Below are positions 45,772 to 57,221 of a stretch of DNA of 64,000 bases, one piece after another. The stretch's first letter is position 1, and each line of letters opens with the position of its first letter. The translations under genes were made by a program, and so were the position numbers. The notes beneath the pieces are model-generated. The model had not been told where the DNA came from. It searched no databases and saw only the letters and a program-made list of their open reading frames with translations. This DNA comes from Cystobasidiopsis lactophilus (taxonomy: Eukaryota; Basidiomycota; Agaricostilbomycetes; Agaricostilbales; Chionosphaeraceae), in contig BCIO01000001.1 of assembly GCA_001599975.1 (NCBI GenBank), forward strand, positions 4,647,631 to 4,711,630, in the 5' to 3' direction.

Positions 45772-48038
45772 TCAGTAGTAGTGGGGCCGGCCTTTGGACT
45801 GGCACTTGGCGCCGCAGGATGGCTCCATGGTCGTGCAAAAGTCGTCCGGGATCTTGCCCGCCTCTTGAGCCCGAATCAAAGTCCGCCGGAACAAGTCGTC
45901 GTCGTCCGTCCACAGCGCCTGCACAGCGCCTGCGCCCTCGCACTGGTCCACGATCCCGCGCACATCGCAGCACTCCAGCTCCGTCTCTTGGCGAAAGTGG
46001 AGCACGGCCAGCTTGTGCAAAGGCGCCCGCTTGGCCGACAACAGCTTCTTGAACGGGTCCAGCTCGATCTTGATCAGGCCGAGGGTGAGCGAGTAGATCT
46101 CCGTTTTGGCGAACAGCTTCCAAAGCTCCGACGCTATGTCCGAGTCCTCGTCGTAGGAGTCCAGACCGAGGTTGAGGAGGCGGGGCAGCTTGCACGGCGC
46201 GCTGGTGAAGGGCATCTCGTAGGTCGGCGTGTTCTCCAGATTGAGGGTCGAGAGCGAGGAAAAGAGGCCAAGGAAGTCGGAGATGGTGTCCAAGTCCAGG
46301 TCCATCTCTCTCAGCGTGAGATGGTGGACATAGTTGACCGAGGGCAGAGCCTCCTGCAATTTGCGCCAGTAGCGGCTGGGCATCTTCGTAATGCCTCCGT
46401 CTTCGTCGGCCTCTGGCACGTCCGAGTCCGAGTCCGAATCCTCAGAGTCGTCGTCCGACGTTTCATAGTCCGAGCCATAGATGTCATAGTCGACGTCCCG
46501 GTCGAGATAGCGATCGTGGACCTCGTCCAGGGAGCCAGCGTGGAGGGCCTCGAATTGGTGAAGGATGAGATGGTGAAGCGAAGGAAGGCCAAGAACAGCT
46601 TCGAGGAGTTCGGCGTCCTCCCCTTCGGCCTCTTCCGCTTCACCCTGGTGTATTTGAAGCTCTCTAAGGTTGTAAAGCATTTGAATGATTTGTGCCGCGT
46701 CTTCTATCACTTCTGAGTACTCTCTATCGTCGCCCAGAGAGTCGGGGTGGAGGCAGATTCGAAGGTAGGTCAGCGACGCTGCGAGGTGGTCTTGCACGAT
46801 GTGCCAGAACCGATGGCTTTGTTCCGCGTCCATCAAGGACATCCAATTGATGCACAGACGCTCCAAATTGGGGCACCTGAGGCATCGAGTCAAAGGGGGC
46901 ACTCTACGGCATAGCCAGAACGAAGACGTACTTCTCCAAGACGTCGAGGATCAAACCCGTGCGCTCGGTGGTGTAGCTTTGGCGGGCATAGAGCGGCAGC
47001 ATCTGATCCGACCCTTCGACCACATCGGCGTCCAGCTGCACGATGAATGTTCCCACTTGAGTTGCCGCTTTTTCGAGGGCCATAATCGGCGCCAAGCCAA
47101 GAACCTTCAGGCTGACTCGTTCCCAGAGCAAAGGTCTAGCCATTTGACTCATGAGCCGATTCACGAGGCTCAGCGCGGGCAGTGAAGGGCGCGGGGCTGC
47201 AGTTGGGGCGAGCGCTTTTCTTCCTTCGAGAACGCGAACGGAGTTGGCGTGCTCGTAAGATTCAAAGTTGAGCAGCTCATCGTCGTAGAAAGCGTGGACG
47301 TTTTGAAGGATTTGAGAGAGGATTTCGACCGGCAGCGTGTCGAAGGACGCCTTAGGCTTGGGCGACGAGCTCTTCCTGAGGGTTAGGTTGGTGAGAATGA
47401 GGTCGAGAGACTGAATGGGCAAGTGCGTAATGATCTTGTTGAGCTTGATGTGGGAGTGCTCGTAGGCTGGGTCCTTGAGCATCCTCTCGAAGTGTGGTTT
47501 GGCGGTCATGCAGATGGCCTGCCGGATCGAGGCCGTTTTGGCGACCTCCTCCTTGCTCGCTCGCACGGCATTGATGACTTTCAGCAGTCGCGCCACAGGC
47601 ACGTTCTTGTCCATTCCGAGTCGGGCTGAGATGCGTTTGGCGATGGAACTTTTCTCGTTGCCCCGAAGGCCGTCGTCAGCAGCGCACCCTTTTTCCACCA
47701 CGCACATTGAAAGACACCCACCTAGGCACTGCATCCCACTGTATAGCATCTGGAGAGGCCATCACGCTACGTCGACGCAGCTGGACCAGATCAGCGATCA
47801 GACACAAAGCGGCTTCTCCAGCTTCGTAGTCGTCTTCCAGAAGCGCATTTTCAGCCCAGAAGAAGGGGTAGAGAGACTTGGTGGCGTTAGCAACCGTCCT
47901 CTTCGCGTGAGGCATCTCTTCTGCAGAGCAGCTCGGCGGGCGTTGATTTTTCGGCGTCCCTTGGCGGTCAGATTGGGCGGACCGCTGCGTCGATGCCTCA
48001 CTCGATATGCTGGGAAGAGGCAGCAGTAGAGGAACCAC
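45772..48038 (-). CDS. F-box protein with leucine-rich C-terminal part
   Basis: F-box proteins bring substrates to SCF ubiquitin ligases. Exon 1 ends DAIQWDAVPRW. A 65-nt intron leads to KSSIAKRISARLG and a large exon with the F-box core, FDTLPVEILSQILQNVHAF, then LSLVNRLMSQMARPLLWE. A GTACGT intron joins EK|CPNLERLCINWMSL and a long repeat-like region: LTYLRICLHPDSLG, NLRELQIHQGEAE, LPSLHHLILHQFEAL, VHHLTLREMDLDLDTIS and SLSTLNLENTPTYEM. These are irregular leucine-rich repeats. A strongly acidic Asp/Ser insertion (about DDDSEDSDSDSDVPEADED) interrupts them. It ends CQSKGRPHYY. The start is uncertain: 48038 (MVPLLLPLPS) or 47915 (MPHAKRTVAN) both fit. Target unknown. Confidence 0.8.
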
Positions 48039-48205
48039 TGTGGTCGTTTGCAGAGAAGGGGCACGGAAGCCGTTGTCGCACGCGGTGCATGTGACAGACC
48101 GGTCACCAGTGGTCCAAAAAGTGTTGCCACCTATCCTTATCTCGATAATCCAATTAAAGCCACAACAACAGCAAATCTAAGTCGTAAATCCGGAACCCAT
48201 GTCGC

Positions 48206-50147
48206 TTAAAGAGACGCCTTCTCCTTCTCCCCATCGAGCTGGTGGTGCGCTGCAATCTCGTGAGCGGCGAGCTCGGGATCGATCTTTTGCTCCGCCTCAA
48301 CGAAGGCGACAGGGACGATGACATCCTCTTCCGCTGTGAATGCCCGTTAGTATACAAGGGATAGTGAGGCCTTTGCGATAAACTTACTGAAGTAGGTGGT
48401 GTTGGACACTTGGGTAAGCTGCAAGCCCAAGTTTAGGGTCTACGACGGAAAGTTCAGAGGAAAGAAGCATACGCAAAGGTAGAAGAGAACGGCAAGGGCG
48501 GCGAGCTGAAGGGAGAAAGCGTAGGCGGTCTCCTTCCAGAAAGCAGGTGCGATAGAATCGACGCCAAACACCATCGTCATTCCGGCAGCGACAGTTCTGG
48601 ACTCGCCCGTTCAGCCGAGAATAAATGTATGCAGGCAAAGAGTTACTGACCCTTTGAAGATTCCGGCATAGCGGGCCAGCTTGGTTGGGGAGTTGGTGAT
48701 GGAACTCATGATCCAGTTGACGCTGAGCGGGAAAACGACGTAGAGGCCGCCAAGAAGGAAGTAGACGAAGGCGAATCCACCATAAGAGGCGCCTGGGGGA
48801 TTTCTTTTAGAGACGAGCAGCCTTAAAGAGACAGAGACGAAAACTCACCATCGGCCCAGTCAATGCCGGGGCCAACGATGGAGCGATCCAGCTGTGTCAT
48901 CGTCCGACTTGAGATTGATTTTGAGGGAACCTGACATGTCCACTCACATTCTTGCCAACCATCCAGCCGATCAAGCCGAGCCAAGTAGCGAGCGTCAGAA
49001 CGGTGCAGGCAGTGAGGCCCATCAAGCCACGAGTGCGGCGAGTGAAGCGAGTGTTCTGTGTGTGTGTGCCATTAAACAACAAGCAGCGGGGCTTAAAGAG
49101 GACAGAACATACATCGAAAATGGGGGCAATACCGAAACCGAGGATGATTTGGGCCAGCGCGTAGAGCCAGCCGTTGAGGGTTCGCGATCGGGTAGTGAAG
49201 GCGTACGCGTTGACAGATGCCGTCCAGAGAGGGAATTCGCACACGAAGAAGCACGGGATGAGGACGAGCATCCTCCAGTCGCCGGCGGCTTTGAGGGTGT
49301 CCTTGACTTCTCGCCAGATCGAAACGTTGCTGGTGAAGACGGCGATGTGCGTTCCGTCGTTGCGAACCACTTTGCTGGGATGAAGAAGGAAAACGGCAGC
49401 AGTGATGATGGCAAGGCAGTCCAAAGCGGTGAAGGTGGCGTAAACCGACTGGGGGGTACCGCTGGCGCTCGTGTTACTGACGTTGATGCCAAGAGCGATC
49501 GAGGAGCCCAAGAGTGCGCCGATGCCGATGATCACGTTCTGGAGGCCGTAGTAGCGGGCCCTGTTGCTCTCGGTGGAATAAGCCGTGCAGACGAAGCCGG
49601 CGGTCGCCCACAGCCATCCAGCGCTGAGACCGAGGACGACGCCAGAGAAGTAAGGAAACCAGGCGTGGCCTCCTTTGCCGTAATACCAGAAAGCTCCCAT
49701 GTAAATGGGGTAGCCAATGCCGCCAATCGAGAGAGTCCAGCGAGGGCCGAGCTTGTTGATGAAGGGGCCGCAGAAGAAGCCAGTCACGAAGTAAATGCTG
49801 TAAAGGACCGCATTGACGGTCTGCGCGATCTCGATGAGGGCAACTCGTCCACCACCTGTGGAGAACGACGAATAATGAGGTTTGTTCTCAATTTAGCGAA
49901 ATCACCGGCCTACCTGCACCAAGCGCTGACACAGCCGTGAAGATACCAGGCAACAAGGCCAAGCAGCTGTCGGCGATGATGTTCTGCACACTACACGGGA
50001 AGCGTTAAGAGCTGACAAAAAAAGGAGACCGGCGAATCGACGCACAGCGGCGAGTTCAAACGGCTGAACAGGAGCGGATCAGTCACGTCATTGGCTTTGA
50101 TAGCGGGCGGGCACGCACAAGCTGGAAAGCTTTTTGTGTTCCGACAT
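48206..50147 (-). CDS. UNC93-like MFS transporter
   Basis: This is a multi-helix membrane protein of the UNC93/MFS family common in fungi. Start MSEHKKLSS joins FRLNSPL and then VQNIIADSCLALLPGIFTAV, SALGAGG, the family's first-helix pattern of P/PG and GxGGG. Next are QTVNAVLYSIYFVTGFFCGP, INKLGPRWTLSIGGIGYPIY, FSGVVLGLSAGWLWATAGF, ESNRARYYGLQNVIIGIGA, SIWREVKDTLKAAGDWRML and FTTRSRTLNGWLYALAQI. Late exons give ATWLGLIGWMVGKN, GGFAFVYFLLGGLYVVFPLS and TKLARYAGIFKG. The cytosolic tail is acidic, with VEAEQKIDPELAAHE, and ends EKASL at 48206. Three small 5' exons were joined by eye, and all keep frame. Substrate unknown. Confidence 0.88.
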
Positions 50148-50357
50148 ATTGGTGTGGACGAGGAGAGCTGCGGGAGCAAGAAATGGAGTGATAGAAGAGA
50201 TGCGGCGCTTGCTCGTGTGCGACTAGGACCCGGCCCGAGGTTCGGCGAAGCGTTCACCGGAAAGCCACCTGGGGCCACCTGGCGATAGGGCGCTTAGCCG
50301 CTCCAAGAAATTTGGCAAATATAGCTCCGCTATAGCATAAGCAAGCAACCATCTGAG

Positions 50358-52904
50358 ATGACTGGAGACTTGAAGGGAGCCTTCGAGCAGATTTCGGCGC
50401 TGCCACTCGCGTCCTCCGCAAAGATCGCCACCAATGGAGCCGGTGCGCAAAACCCTTCGGCACAATGATCGACCTGACGGGGCATTTTGGCTTGCAGTGA
50501 CTGTCGCCTTCAGCTCCAGAGACTACACCACGTTCGAGCGCAATGCAAGCCAAGGGCATTTCCAAGCTGGCGCAGAAAGCACCGAAGCAGTCTCGTCCGA
50601 CATTGCTCTCTCGTCAACTTCCGCCTCGACCGGGTTGAAAATCATTCTGCGCAAGGGCAATTTCCTGGAAGTTTGGCAGCAGGCATTGCTGGTCTCGAAA
50701 ACCGACTTGTCCAAGCTCCACGGCGCGGTCTACACCGATGAAGCATTCGCAAGCAACCTTGGAAAGGACGTGGCCTGGGACGAAACCGGCCTCCGGTTCC
50801 TCTATGTCGCAGAGAAGAACGAGACGCAAGAAGAGTCTGAGGTTTTCTTGCCCAACTTGGGAGAGAGCTTGGTCGATGTGGGTGATCCTGAGAGCCCTCG
50901 AGCATTGAAAGCGTCGATGCTCACATCGCTTCGGATCGTAGAAAAAGAACCCCTGCACCTTCCTGTGCGACCTCAAAGACCCACAAAGCCCATCTATCAC
51001 CATGATCATCGAGGCCGATCCTGATGGCGCAGTGGCCTGGGGCCAGCCCATCTTTGCCGGCCCATCCACAATCGTTGCCACTGGCTACTTGGCGTAAGTC
51101 GAATGCCTTCGCGAGCTTATGATTTTCTGATGGCCATCATTACAGATTGAAAGACGGCCGACGCGTGGGCATCATCTACTGCCAGAACAGGCTGGCCCAG
51201 CTCTTTGCCTTCGAATTTGGCTCTCAGCCCAGAATCACCTCTGGCCACGCATTCACTGATGTTCAGCGATCTGCTCGTTTTGCTCGCGCACACGGGAAGC
51301 ACTTCGTCTACCTGTCCAACCAGATCGGCGGGCCGCACGGAGTTCGTCAAATCACAATTTAAAAGGAGGATAGGAGCTGATCCCGCGAGCAGTCAGGCAA
51401 TCAGTTGCATGTTCGATCATTGCCGCTCAATTTTTCGGAGAAAGAAGTTATTCTACAAGAAGTCATGGAGCCAGCCTCCTACGACGCCTTCCCTGGCCTT
51501 TTCGTGGACCAGCTCGAGCCAGAGCCATTCTTGGAGCTAGATTCTGGCCTTCATTTGCTTGTCGCCACAGCCTGGCGATCTCGAAAGGTCCCATTGCTGA
51601 TCAATCTCAAGACGCTCGAAGTCACCGATCTTGCGCCATGGACAAAGCCCGGCACTTGCTCCCAAACTGAGCTGTCGTCGTACAAGGTATTGGCTGCCAA
51701 GGGAAACAAAGCCATTCTCGCCCGAAGTCTTCTCAGCACGGTGGAAGAGGTTGTCAGCGTTTCAATTACGAACGGCGGCAAAAAGCTCGAGTGGGAAACC
51801 CTCAGCTCACCCGAATCCGACAAAGGTGGGCGCATTTGGTCCCCTTTCTTAAGCATCTTACCGAGTGACAAGCGTTCCCAGCCACGACTGCAGCCCTCGA
51901 TAGCCTTGCCGTTGCGGTCATCCCGATCCCTGACGCCCACCCGACAGAGATTATTCTGATCACAAGCTGCACGTCGACCGTCAAGTATCTTCAGACGCTG
52001 GCCAACGATGCCAAACTCTGGCTAGCTTTACCCAAGTCCACGTCGTTGACTTCTTCCTCGTCCGCCATCCCACCGACCATTCACATCCCCCATGGCGGCC
52101 CTCATATGGCAACCAATACCTCCCAGTTTGCATCGTACAGCGTCGAAGCGCTGGCAGGCTACAACGTCGCCTTGGCCAATTTTGTCGGCAGTACGGGCTT
52201 TGGCCAAGGGGCCGTGTTGCGGCTGCTGGGGCACGTGTCGGACGTTGATGTGGCCTCGATGCGAGCTGCCCAGCAGTACTTGATCTCAGTCAAGCTCTCA
52301 AGCTCTGCACCTGGCAAGCAATTTATCGAGGGGTTGAGCCACGGCGGCTTCTTGACGTGAGTTCGCCCCTTTCGAACGTTCTCGAGCCTCCCTCTGACCT
52401 TCTAACGCATTTCAGAGGACACATGACCACCAAGTTTCCTAACGACTACGATGCTGCTGCTCTGCGAAACCCGGCGTTAGACATTGCTGCCATGGCGCTT
52501 CATGGCTCTGACATCCCCGACTGGGTACGTCGCTATCTGCCTCCACAAACTATAACTATCGAGCTAACTCAAAACAGACGTTCGCGGAGCCCGGCCTGAG
52601 CTTCTCTCCCTTCGCCACTCCAATCCGGATCACATCCGAACAGTTCGTTCGGATGTCCGCAGTCTCGCCCATGTCCCTCGTTGAAAAGGTCAAATGCCCA
52701 TCGCTCATCCTACTCGGCGCCGACGATCATCGTGTTTCCAATACTCAAGGCAAGGCTTGGTTTCATGCTCTCAAGGCGTTGAAGGTCAAGACCAAGTGCA
52801 TGATATGGCCGGGCAACATTCACGCTCTGGATGGCGTCTACGGCGAAAGGCAGGCACTGTTTGCCACTCTGGACTGGTATAAGGACGTGGTTTCGTTCTC
52901 TTAA
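50358..52904 (+). CDS. S9 family serine peptidase, acylaminoacyl-peptidase type
   Basis: Acylaminoacyl-peptidases remove N-acylated residues from short peptides in the cytosol. An N-terminal beta-propeller (MTGDLKGAFEQISALP, VAFSSRDYTTFERN, FLEVWQQALLVSKTDLSK, DVAWDETGLRFLYVAEKNE, GRRVGIIYCQNRLAQLFAF and others) precedes the hydrolase domain. That domain shows IHIPHGGPH (oxyanion loop), VALANFVGSTGFGQ, then FIEGLSHGGFLTGH (nucleophile Ser in G-L-S-H-G-G), LILLGADDHRV (catalytic Asp) and WPGNIHALDG (catalytic His), ending DVVSFS. All three triad residues and the HGGP loop are present. The first intron (50423-50492) joins ATNGA|VTVAFSS in frame. About eight exons. It starts 210 bp from the divergent UNC93-like gene. 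Confidence 0.92.
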
Positions 52905-53070
52905 GGGGTCGAGGGTCATCTTCAGTTTGCACCCGAAGTTGTTCGAAGTGAGCATCGAGATTTATCGTAGCATGTGAGCATTAGATGAATTAGAGCAAGG
53001 ACGTCAAGCTATTTACAAGGTACTCTAAGAGGTCTACTAGTTTGGTCTCCACGCCCCTGGGCTTCCAAGA

Positions 53071-53827
53071 TCAGGGCCGCCACAGCGTTAGGGCGGCTAC
53101 CATGACAGCGTCAAACAACGGCGTGCGCTTCAAGTCCTGGTCCAAAAGTTGTTCCTGGGCACGGAGGGCGGAGGAGGGGAAGACGTGGATGAAAGCCGAT
53201 GTATTGGCAGGCAAGCTGGAATTGGCCGCCTCGGAGTCTGGCTCGTCGAGAATATGCGGCTTGACGGTTTCGTGATCCGCCACTTCGGGAAATGAACGAT
53301 AAGAGGCCAACAGCTGCTTGTCCGTCCACGCATTCGGAGAGCGGATGTACAGCTGGCCGCAATGTGAGCGCTGTGGTCGCCGCAAGATCAAGAGCACAAA
53401 TCCTCACATGCTTGAAGCCCGTTTCTTTCTCTTCTTCTAGTTGATAACGTCGACCTTCAAATGAGAAGAAGCGCCTGGTTGGGAGCGCAGGAGAGTCAGC
53501 ACCGTTCCAAGCCCAGAATGTGGCCAAGATGGGCTGATGAGTTGCAACTTACGATTCACGCTTTGAATGTAAGCGTTTTTGTTTCTCGGCGGACGGCCGT
53601 AGACCAAGGAGCTTGCTTTTGCCTTTGTATGCAGCGAGGAGGTGGCGGTAGCCTGACTCGGCATCATGGGCGAACAGGAAGTAGGTGCGACGGCCAAGCA
53701 AGCCAGACCGAAAGGTACGAATGGTGTAGAGATTGCTGCCCAGCTGGACCTGGATCCCTACCAGGTCGTCTCGAAGCTGAACTAGGTGCAAGATGATTTC
53801 GCCAACTCGCAGACTGTTGCGGGCCAT
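53071..53827 (-). CDS. Small uncharacterised protein, tandem family copy 1
   Basis: First of three related genes in a row; I see no named function. It resembles basidiomycete DUF6593-type (tubby-like beta-rich) proteins in pattern, which is a tentative match. Segments shared with the other two are GEIILHLVQLRDDL, LYTIRTFRSGLLGRRTYFLF, RRFFSFEGRRYQLEEE, LYIRSPNAW, and TPLFDAVMVAALTLW near the end. A family-specific insertion between them (PHILDEPDSEAANSSLP and on) is absent from copies 2 and 3. Intron positions match those of copies 2 and 3. It is the most divergent copy. The start is the ATG at 53825-53827. Confidence 0.7.
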
Positions 53828-54150
53828 CGATTCAGAGACAGGCTGTTAGGGTTGCGTGGTGGTTGGGAGAGAAGAGAGGGCAGCCTGAACAAATGGTGAC
53901 GCTCTAAACCGAATTGAACAGCAATCTCGCGCCGATGATGCAAACAGCTTCTGATCTTTGTGAAAGCTTGCTGCTGCGTCGCAAGGGAGAGAAACGGGCA
54001 AATGAAGCAGCATGCTGCATGGCATCATCATGTTGAGATCACGAAAGAGGAAGACTGGAGTACTAAAGTCCCTTTGGGTCATCAAATGGTGGGTTGCGGA
54101 AACAAATGAAACCAGGAGCAGAACAGTCCACACATAGCCCTCTGCCGATC
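53828..54150. other. Intergenic between tandem copies 1 and 2
   Basis: About 320 bp holding the promoter of copy 1. Nothing else recognised. Confidence 0.4.
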
Positions 54151-54902
54151 TCACTCCTGGCGCAGCCTCCAATGAACTACCGCAGTAAGGATGGCTTTGT
54201 CAAATAAAGCGGTCGGTTGAAGATCGTCGTCGAGGAAGCGGTCGTCGGGATGGAGCGCGGCGTCAGGAAAGATGGTCAATTTGCCGCGAGTGTTGCGTCC
54301 GGGAGCGACCTCGTAGTATGCCAAAACACGACAAGCACGAGATTTATCGGCGCCCCTCCTGGCGTAGAGCTGTGGCGAAAGTCGTTTAGTTCAGCCCGGA
54401 AGGCGGCGAGAGATCTAGTAGAGAACTAACCGTGACGTTTTGTTTCCAGGGTGAAACGCTGAACTTGTATTCTCTGTCGTTGAACATGAAGCGACGGCGG
54501 CTGCCCAAACAACACTCAGCGAGAAAAGGTGGGACGCGAGAGGCAGACGAACATGCTGTGCCAAGGCAAGTAGTGGCGAGCCTTGATCCTTTTCCCGTCC
54601 GGATAGCCGTTGATGTAGACCGTGAGGCCGCGCAAGCTGCACAACAACTGCTTGTCGCCGTCCGCAACCCTTGAGATGTCGTACATGCGACCCAGCGACC
54701 AAAGTCCATAGCGCTTGAGCTCGATGGTGTAGATGGGGCGGCCGTCCGCACCAGGGACAGTAGTGATGGATCCAGAGGGGGTTCCAACTCTGGTGAGTTG
54801 AAGGACAATGCCGCCGTCTGGGAGAGGGGTTTCTTCGCCATCGGACAGGGACAAGCTGTCAATGGACAAGTCGGCGTCTTTGTCGACTTTGGGCATCGTC
54901 AT
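54151..54902 (-). CDS. Small uncharacterised protein, tandem family copy 2
   Basis: Paralogue of copies 1 and 3. Start MTMPKVDKDADLSIDSLSL leads to an acidic N-terminus, then the shared fold: GGIVLQLTRVG, VPGADGRPIYTIELKRYG, LWSLGRMYDISRVADGD, LRGLTVYINGYPDGKRIKA, RRRFMFNDREYKFSVSPW. A CCACAG acceptor then leads to the last exon: LYARRGADKSRACRVLAYYE, RGKLTIFPDAALHPDD and PTALFDKAILTAVVHWRLR, ending at 54151. Repeated pairs of short beta-strand-like segments suggest a compact beta barrel. No signal peptide, no membrane segment and no catalytic motif are seen. A DUF6593-like, tubby-type fold is my best guess. Confidence 0.75.
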
Positions 54903-55252
54903 TGTGCGCGTGTGGTGATGCGGTCAAGGCTAGGTCGTTGAAGGAGAGGAAGAGGAGGCCGGCCAGATTTATTAGCGAGGAAAGTGGCGAGGGCCAGAAA
55001 ACAGCCTCCTCCGAGCGCACGTTCTCCTCGACAAATCGACAGATCCAGCAAAAGGAGTCACAGCGGCATACCCCGAAGGCTCATGGCTAGAGGAGGGGGA
55101 AGAAGAGGCGGCACGTTCTCACAGCCTGGGTGGCGTCGAGGAGAGGTGCCGGCTTCTGGTAATTTGTCAACATGCAGAGACAAAGTCAAAAATATATGTA
55201 CACAGGATATCCAGAGGGATCCCTAAGAACCAGCTGCAATCCAGAGCGACAT
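54903..55252. other. Intergenic between tandem copies 2 and 3
   Basis: About 350 bp. It is purine-rich on the plus strand around 54,940-55,000 and holds the promoter of copy 2. No gene seen. Confidence 0.4.
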
Positions 55253-56114
55253 CTAGGAGCTGGCTGCGACTACGATGGCCGTGTCCTCCTGTCGAATATA
55301 CCAGTCCGCTAAGGCTGATAGGATCACCTTATCAAAGAAGGGTGTCGGGCGAGAGTTGCTGTCAAGACTGATGCATAATGGGGCCCCGGTCAGCGTCAGT
55401 TTGTCGGAGGGAAAGAGTAAGCTCTCACAGGGCATCTCTGGGGTCCATCACGTTGTTCGGGTATATAGTCAGAGCTCCTCTGCTCTTGATACCCAGAGTG
55501 GGACGATAGTATGCCAGCGGAAGTCTAAAGACTAGATCAGACCAAAGGCGAAAGCAGAGTAAAAGGAGCCCACTTTGGTTTCGTCTTGTCGAGCCGTCGA
55601 GGGTAGAGCTATACAACACCATGTCAGCTTACTTGCGAAAAAAGTGTCGAGATAAAGGAATCACATAAACACTGGACCTGACCCCCTTGACGCCGAACTT
55701 GTACTCGCGCCCATTGTACTCGAAAGGCCGGTTCCTAAGAAGCAGACAGTCAGGTCATCATCCAGGGAGGGCAGGCGGAGCTCACCATTTAGCCATTGGT
55801 AAGTAGTTCCGAGCGCTCGTCTTCGGCCCGTCCGGGTAGCCGCCGACGTAAATGTTGGACCCGCGCAGGCTGCCAAGCGTGGTGGCTGCTCCATTGTCCC
55901 ACCTCTTCAAGACGTACATCCTCCCCAGCTTCATTATGCCGTACTTCTCGTTGTCCACCGTGTACAGCGTCGTCCCATCTGGCCCAGGGATGATGGTGGT
56001 GCGCTCTTCGTGCAGCAATTGAAGCACGATTCCTCCAGTCTCGTCGTACTCCAAGCTCTCGGCAATGGACGAAGAGTCGTCTTTAAGGTCCTTGTCGTCC
56101 TTTTTGTCAAACAT
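55253..56114 (-). CDS. Small uncharacterised protein, tandem family copy 3
   Basis: Third paralogue. Start MFDKKDDKDLKDDSSSIAE gives a charged N-terminus, then ETGGIVLQLLHEERTTII, GPDGTTLYTVDNEKYGIMK, LGRMYVLKRWDNGAAT, LRGSNIYVGGYPDGPKTSA and RNYLPMAKW. A GTGAGC intron joins NRPFEYNGREYKFGVKG. Further exons give LYPRRLDKTK, then LAYYRPTLGIKSRGALTIYP, and the last exon PTPFFDKVILSALADWYIRQ ending VVAASS at 55253. Compared with copy 2 the order of blocks is the same and the last exon is longer. Function unknown. Confidence 0.75.
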
Positions 56115-56683
56115 GGTTCACTAGTTGGTGGCGGGAAGAGAGAAGGAAGCTGGCTGCCTGCCTGCCAGTCGCACCGCCGCCGACGAACGCGCTAATGAGG
56201 CGACGTCATGGCCACTCCGCGGTTTGCCATGTGAATTGAAGGCGTGCCAAGCAAACCGATATGAAAGCAGCACAGGCAGCTAACAGAGCAAGGAAGGCTC
56301 AGAAACAGCGCTGAGACGGGAAACGAAGGCAGAGCCGGGTGGACGCGAGCAAAAGCGCAGGCCAGCTCTCAAAGTCTCGGACAAGATGACTCAAGGAAGA
56401 AGAGAGATCATAAGGGACCCTTGCTTGAACAAAGCGCTGAGGCGGGGGCAAGGGTGATGATGGAGGTGGAACAAGGATGAAGCAACCTCGGGAGCAAGCT
56501 GAACTCAGTCGGGTGGCAAAGTCATTATGTTCGACTATTAAAAGTATGATGGCTCCAGATAGTTCTACAGCTTGCTATAATTGCGGTGGAAGCTACGAGG
56601 ATGGAAATGGGCCAAGAACGAGCGGCCCTCCTCCTTGCTCCCTCCCCCTTACCCTTCATCTCAGGCCACCTTGGTTGCCACTG
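56115..56683. other. Intergenic, upstream of tandem copy 3
   Basis: About 570 bp. No gene found. The stretch presumably carries the promoter of copy 3 and the 3' end of the secreted-protein gene. Confidence 0.4.
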
Positions 56684-57221
56684 TCATAGATTTGAATTCC
56701 GAGCCTGATAGTGTGGGGCATCAGATATTGTGACCACCAAAGAGAGAAGAGTGGAGGGCGCACCAGCCGCAGCTTGGACGCAGATGTTTGGCGAATTTGG
56801 ATCAATCCAAGCTGCCGACTGCCCTTTGCAATCGAGGTCGTAATAGAATAAATACTGTGTGCATCGTGATGGTATTGTCAGTTCGAAAGTATTGGCCCTC
56901 AGAGCCTTGCTCGCGTACCAGCGCCTTTGGACCGGTGACATAGCTCCAAGCGGAAAGGAAACCCGGGGTATCAGCGATGACGGCGTTGAGGCAGTCGCCT
57001 TGGTAGCTGGCGCCGTCGCGGGAAAATTGAGATACCGACGAAGAATACGAGTATGCGAAAGCGGAGTCGACGGCGGCATCAAAGCAAGTGTAGCGCCCAA
57101 CCCAGGTGCCCCAGCCTCCCGTTTGCGTTGAGTTAGGACATGTCCCAATGCAGATGTCCAGGGCGAGAAGAAGGGAAGGAAAGGTGGCAATGAAGAGAAG
57201 CCAAAGCTTGCGGGCTTGCAT
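56684..57221 (-). CDS. Small secreted cysteine-containing protein, unknown function
   Basis: Start MQARKLWLLFIATFPSLLLA is a textbook signal peptide, with cleavage likely just after it. Exon 1 (56919-57221) and exon 2 (56684-56854) join in frame across a 64-nt intron with a CTGAC branch site, giving 157 aa. The mature part contains DICIGTCPNSTQTGGWG, RYTCFDAAVDSAFAYS, YQGDCLNAVI, then YLFYYDLDCKGQSAAW and NICVQAAAG. That makes six cysteines, which could form three disulphides. One possible N-glycosylation site (NST) is present. I do not recognise the family. Such proteins in fungi include effectors, wall proteins and interaction factors, and nothing here decides among them. Confidence 0.82.

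Noticed and set aside
45781-46716. Plus-strand stop-free frame of 311 codons
   Set aside because: It is antisense to the F-box protein exon and shows no family features.
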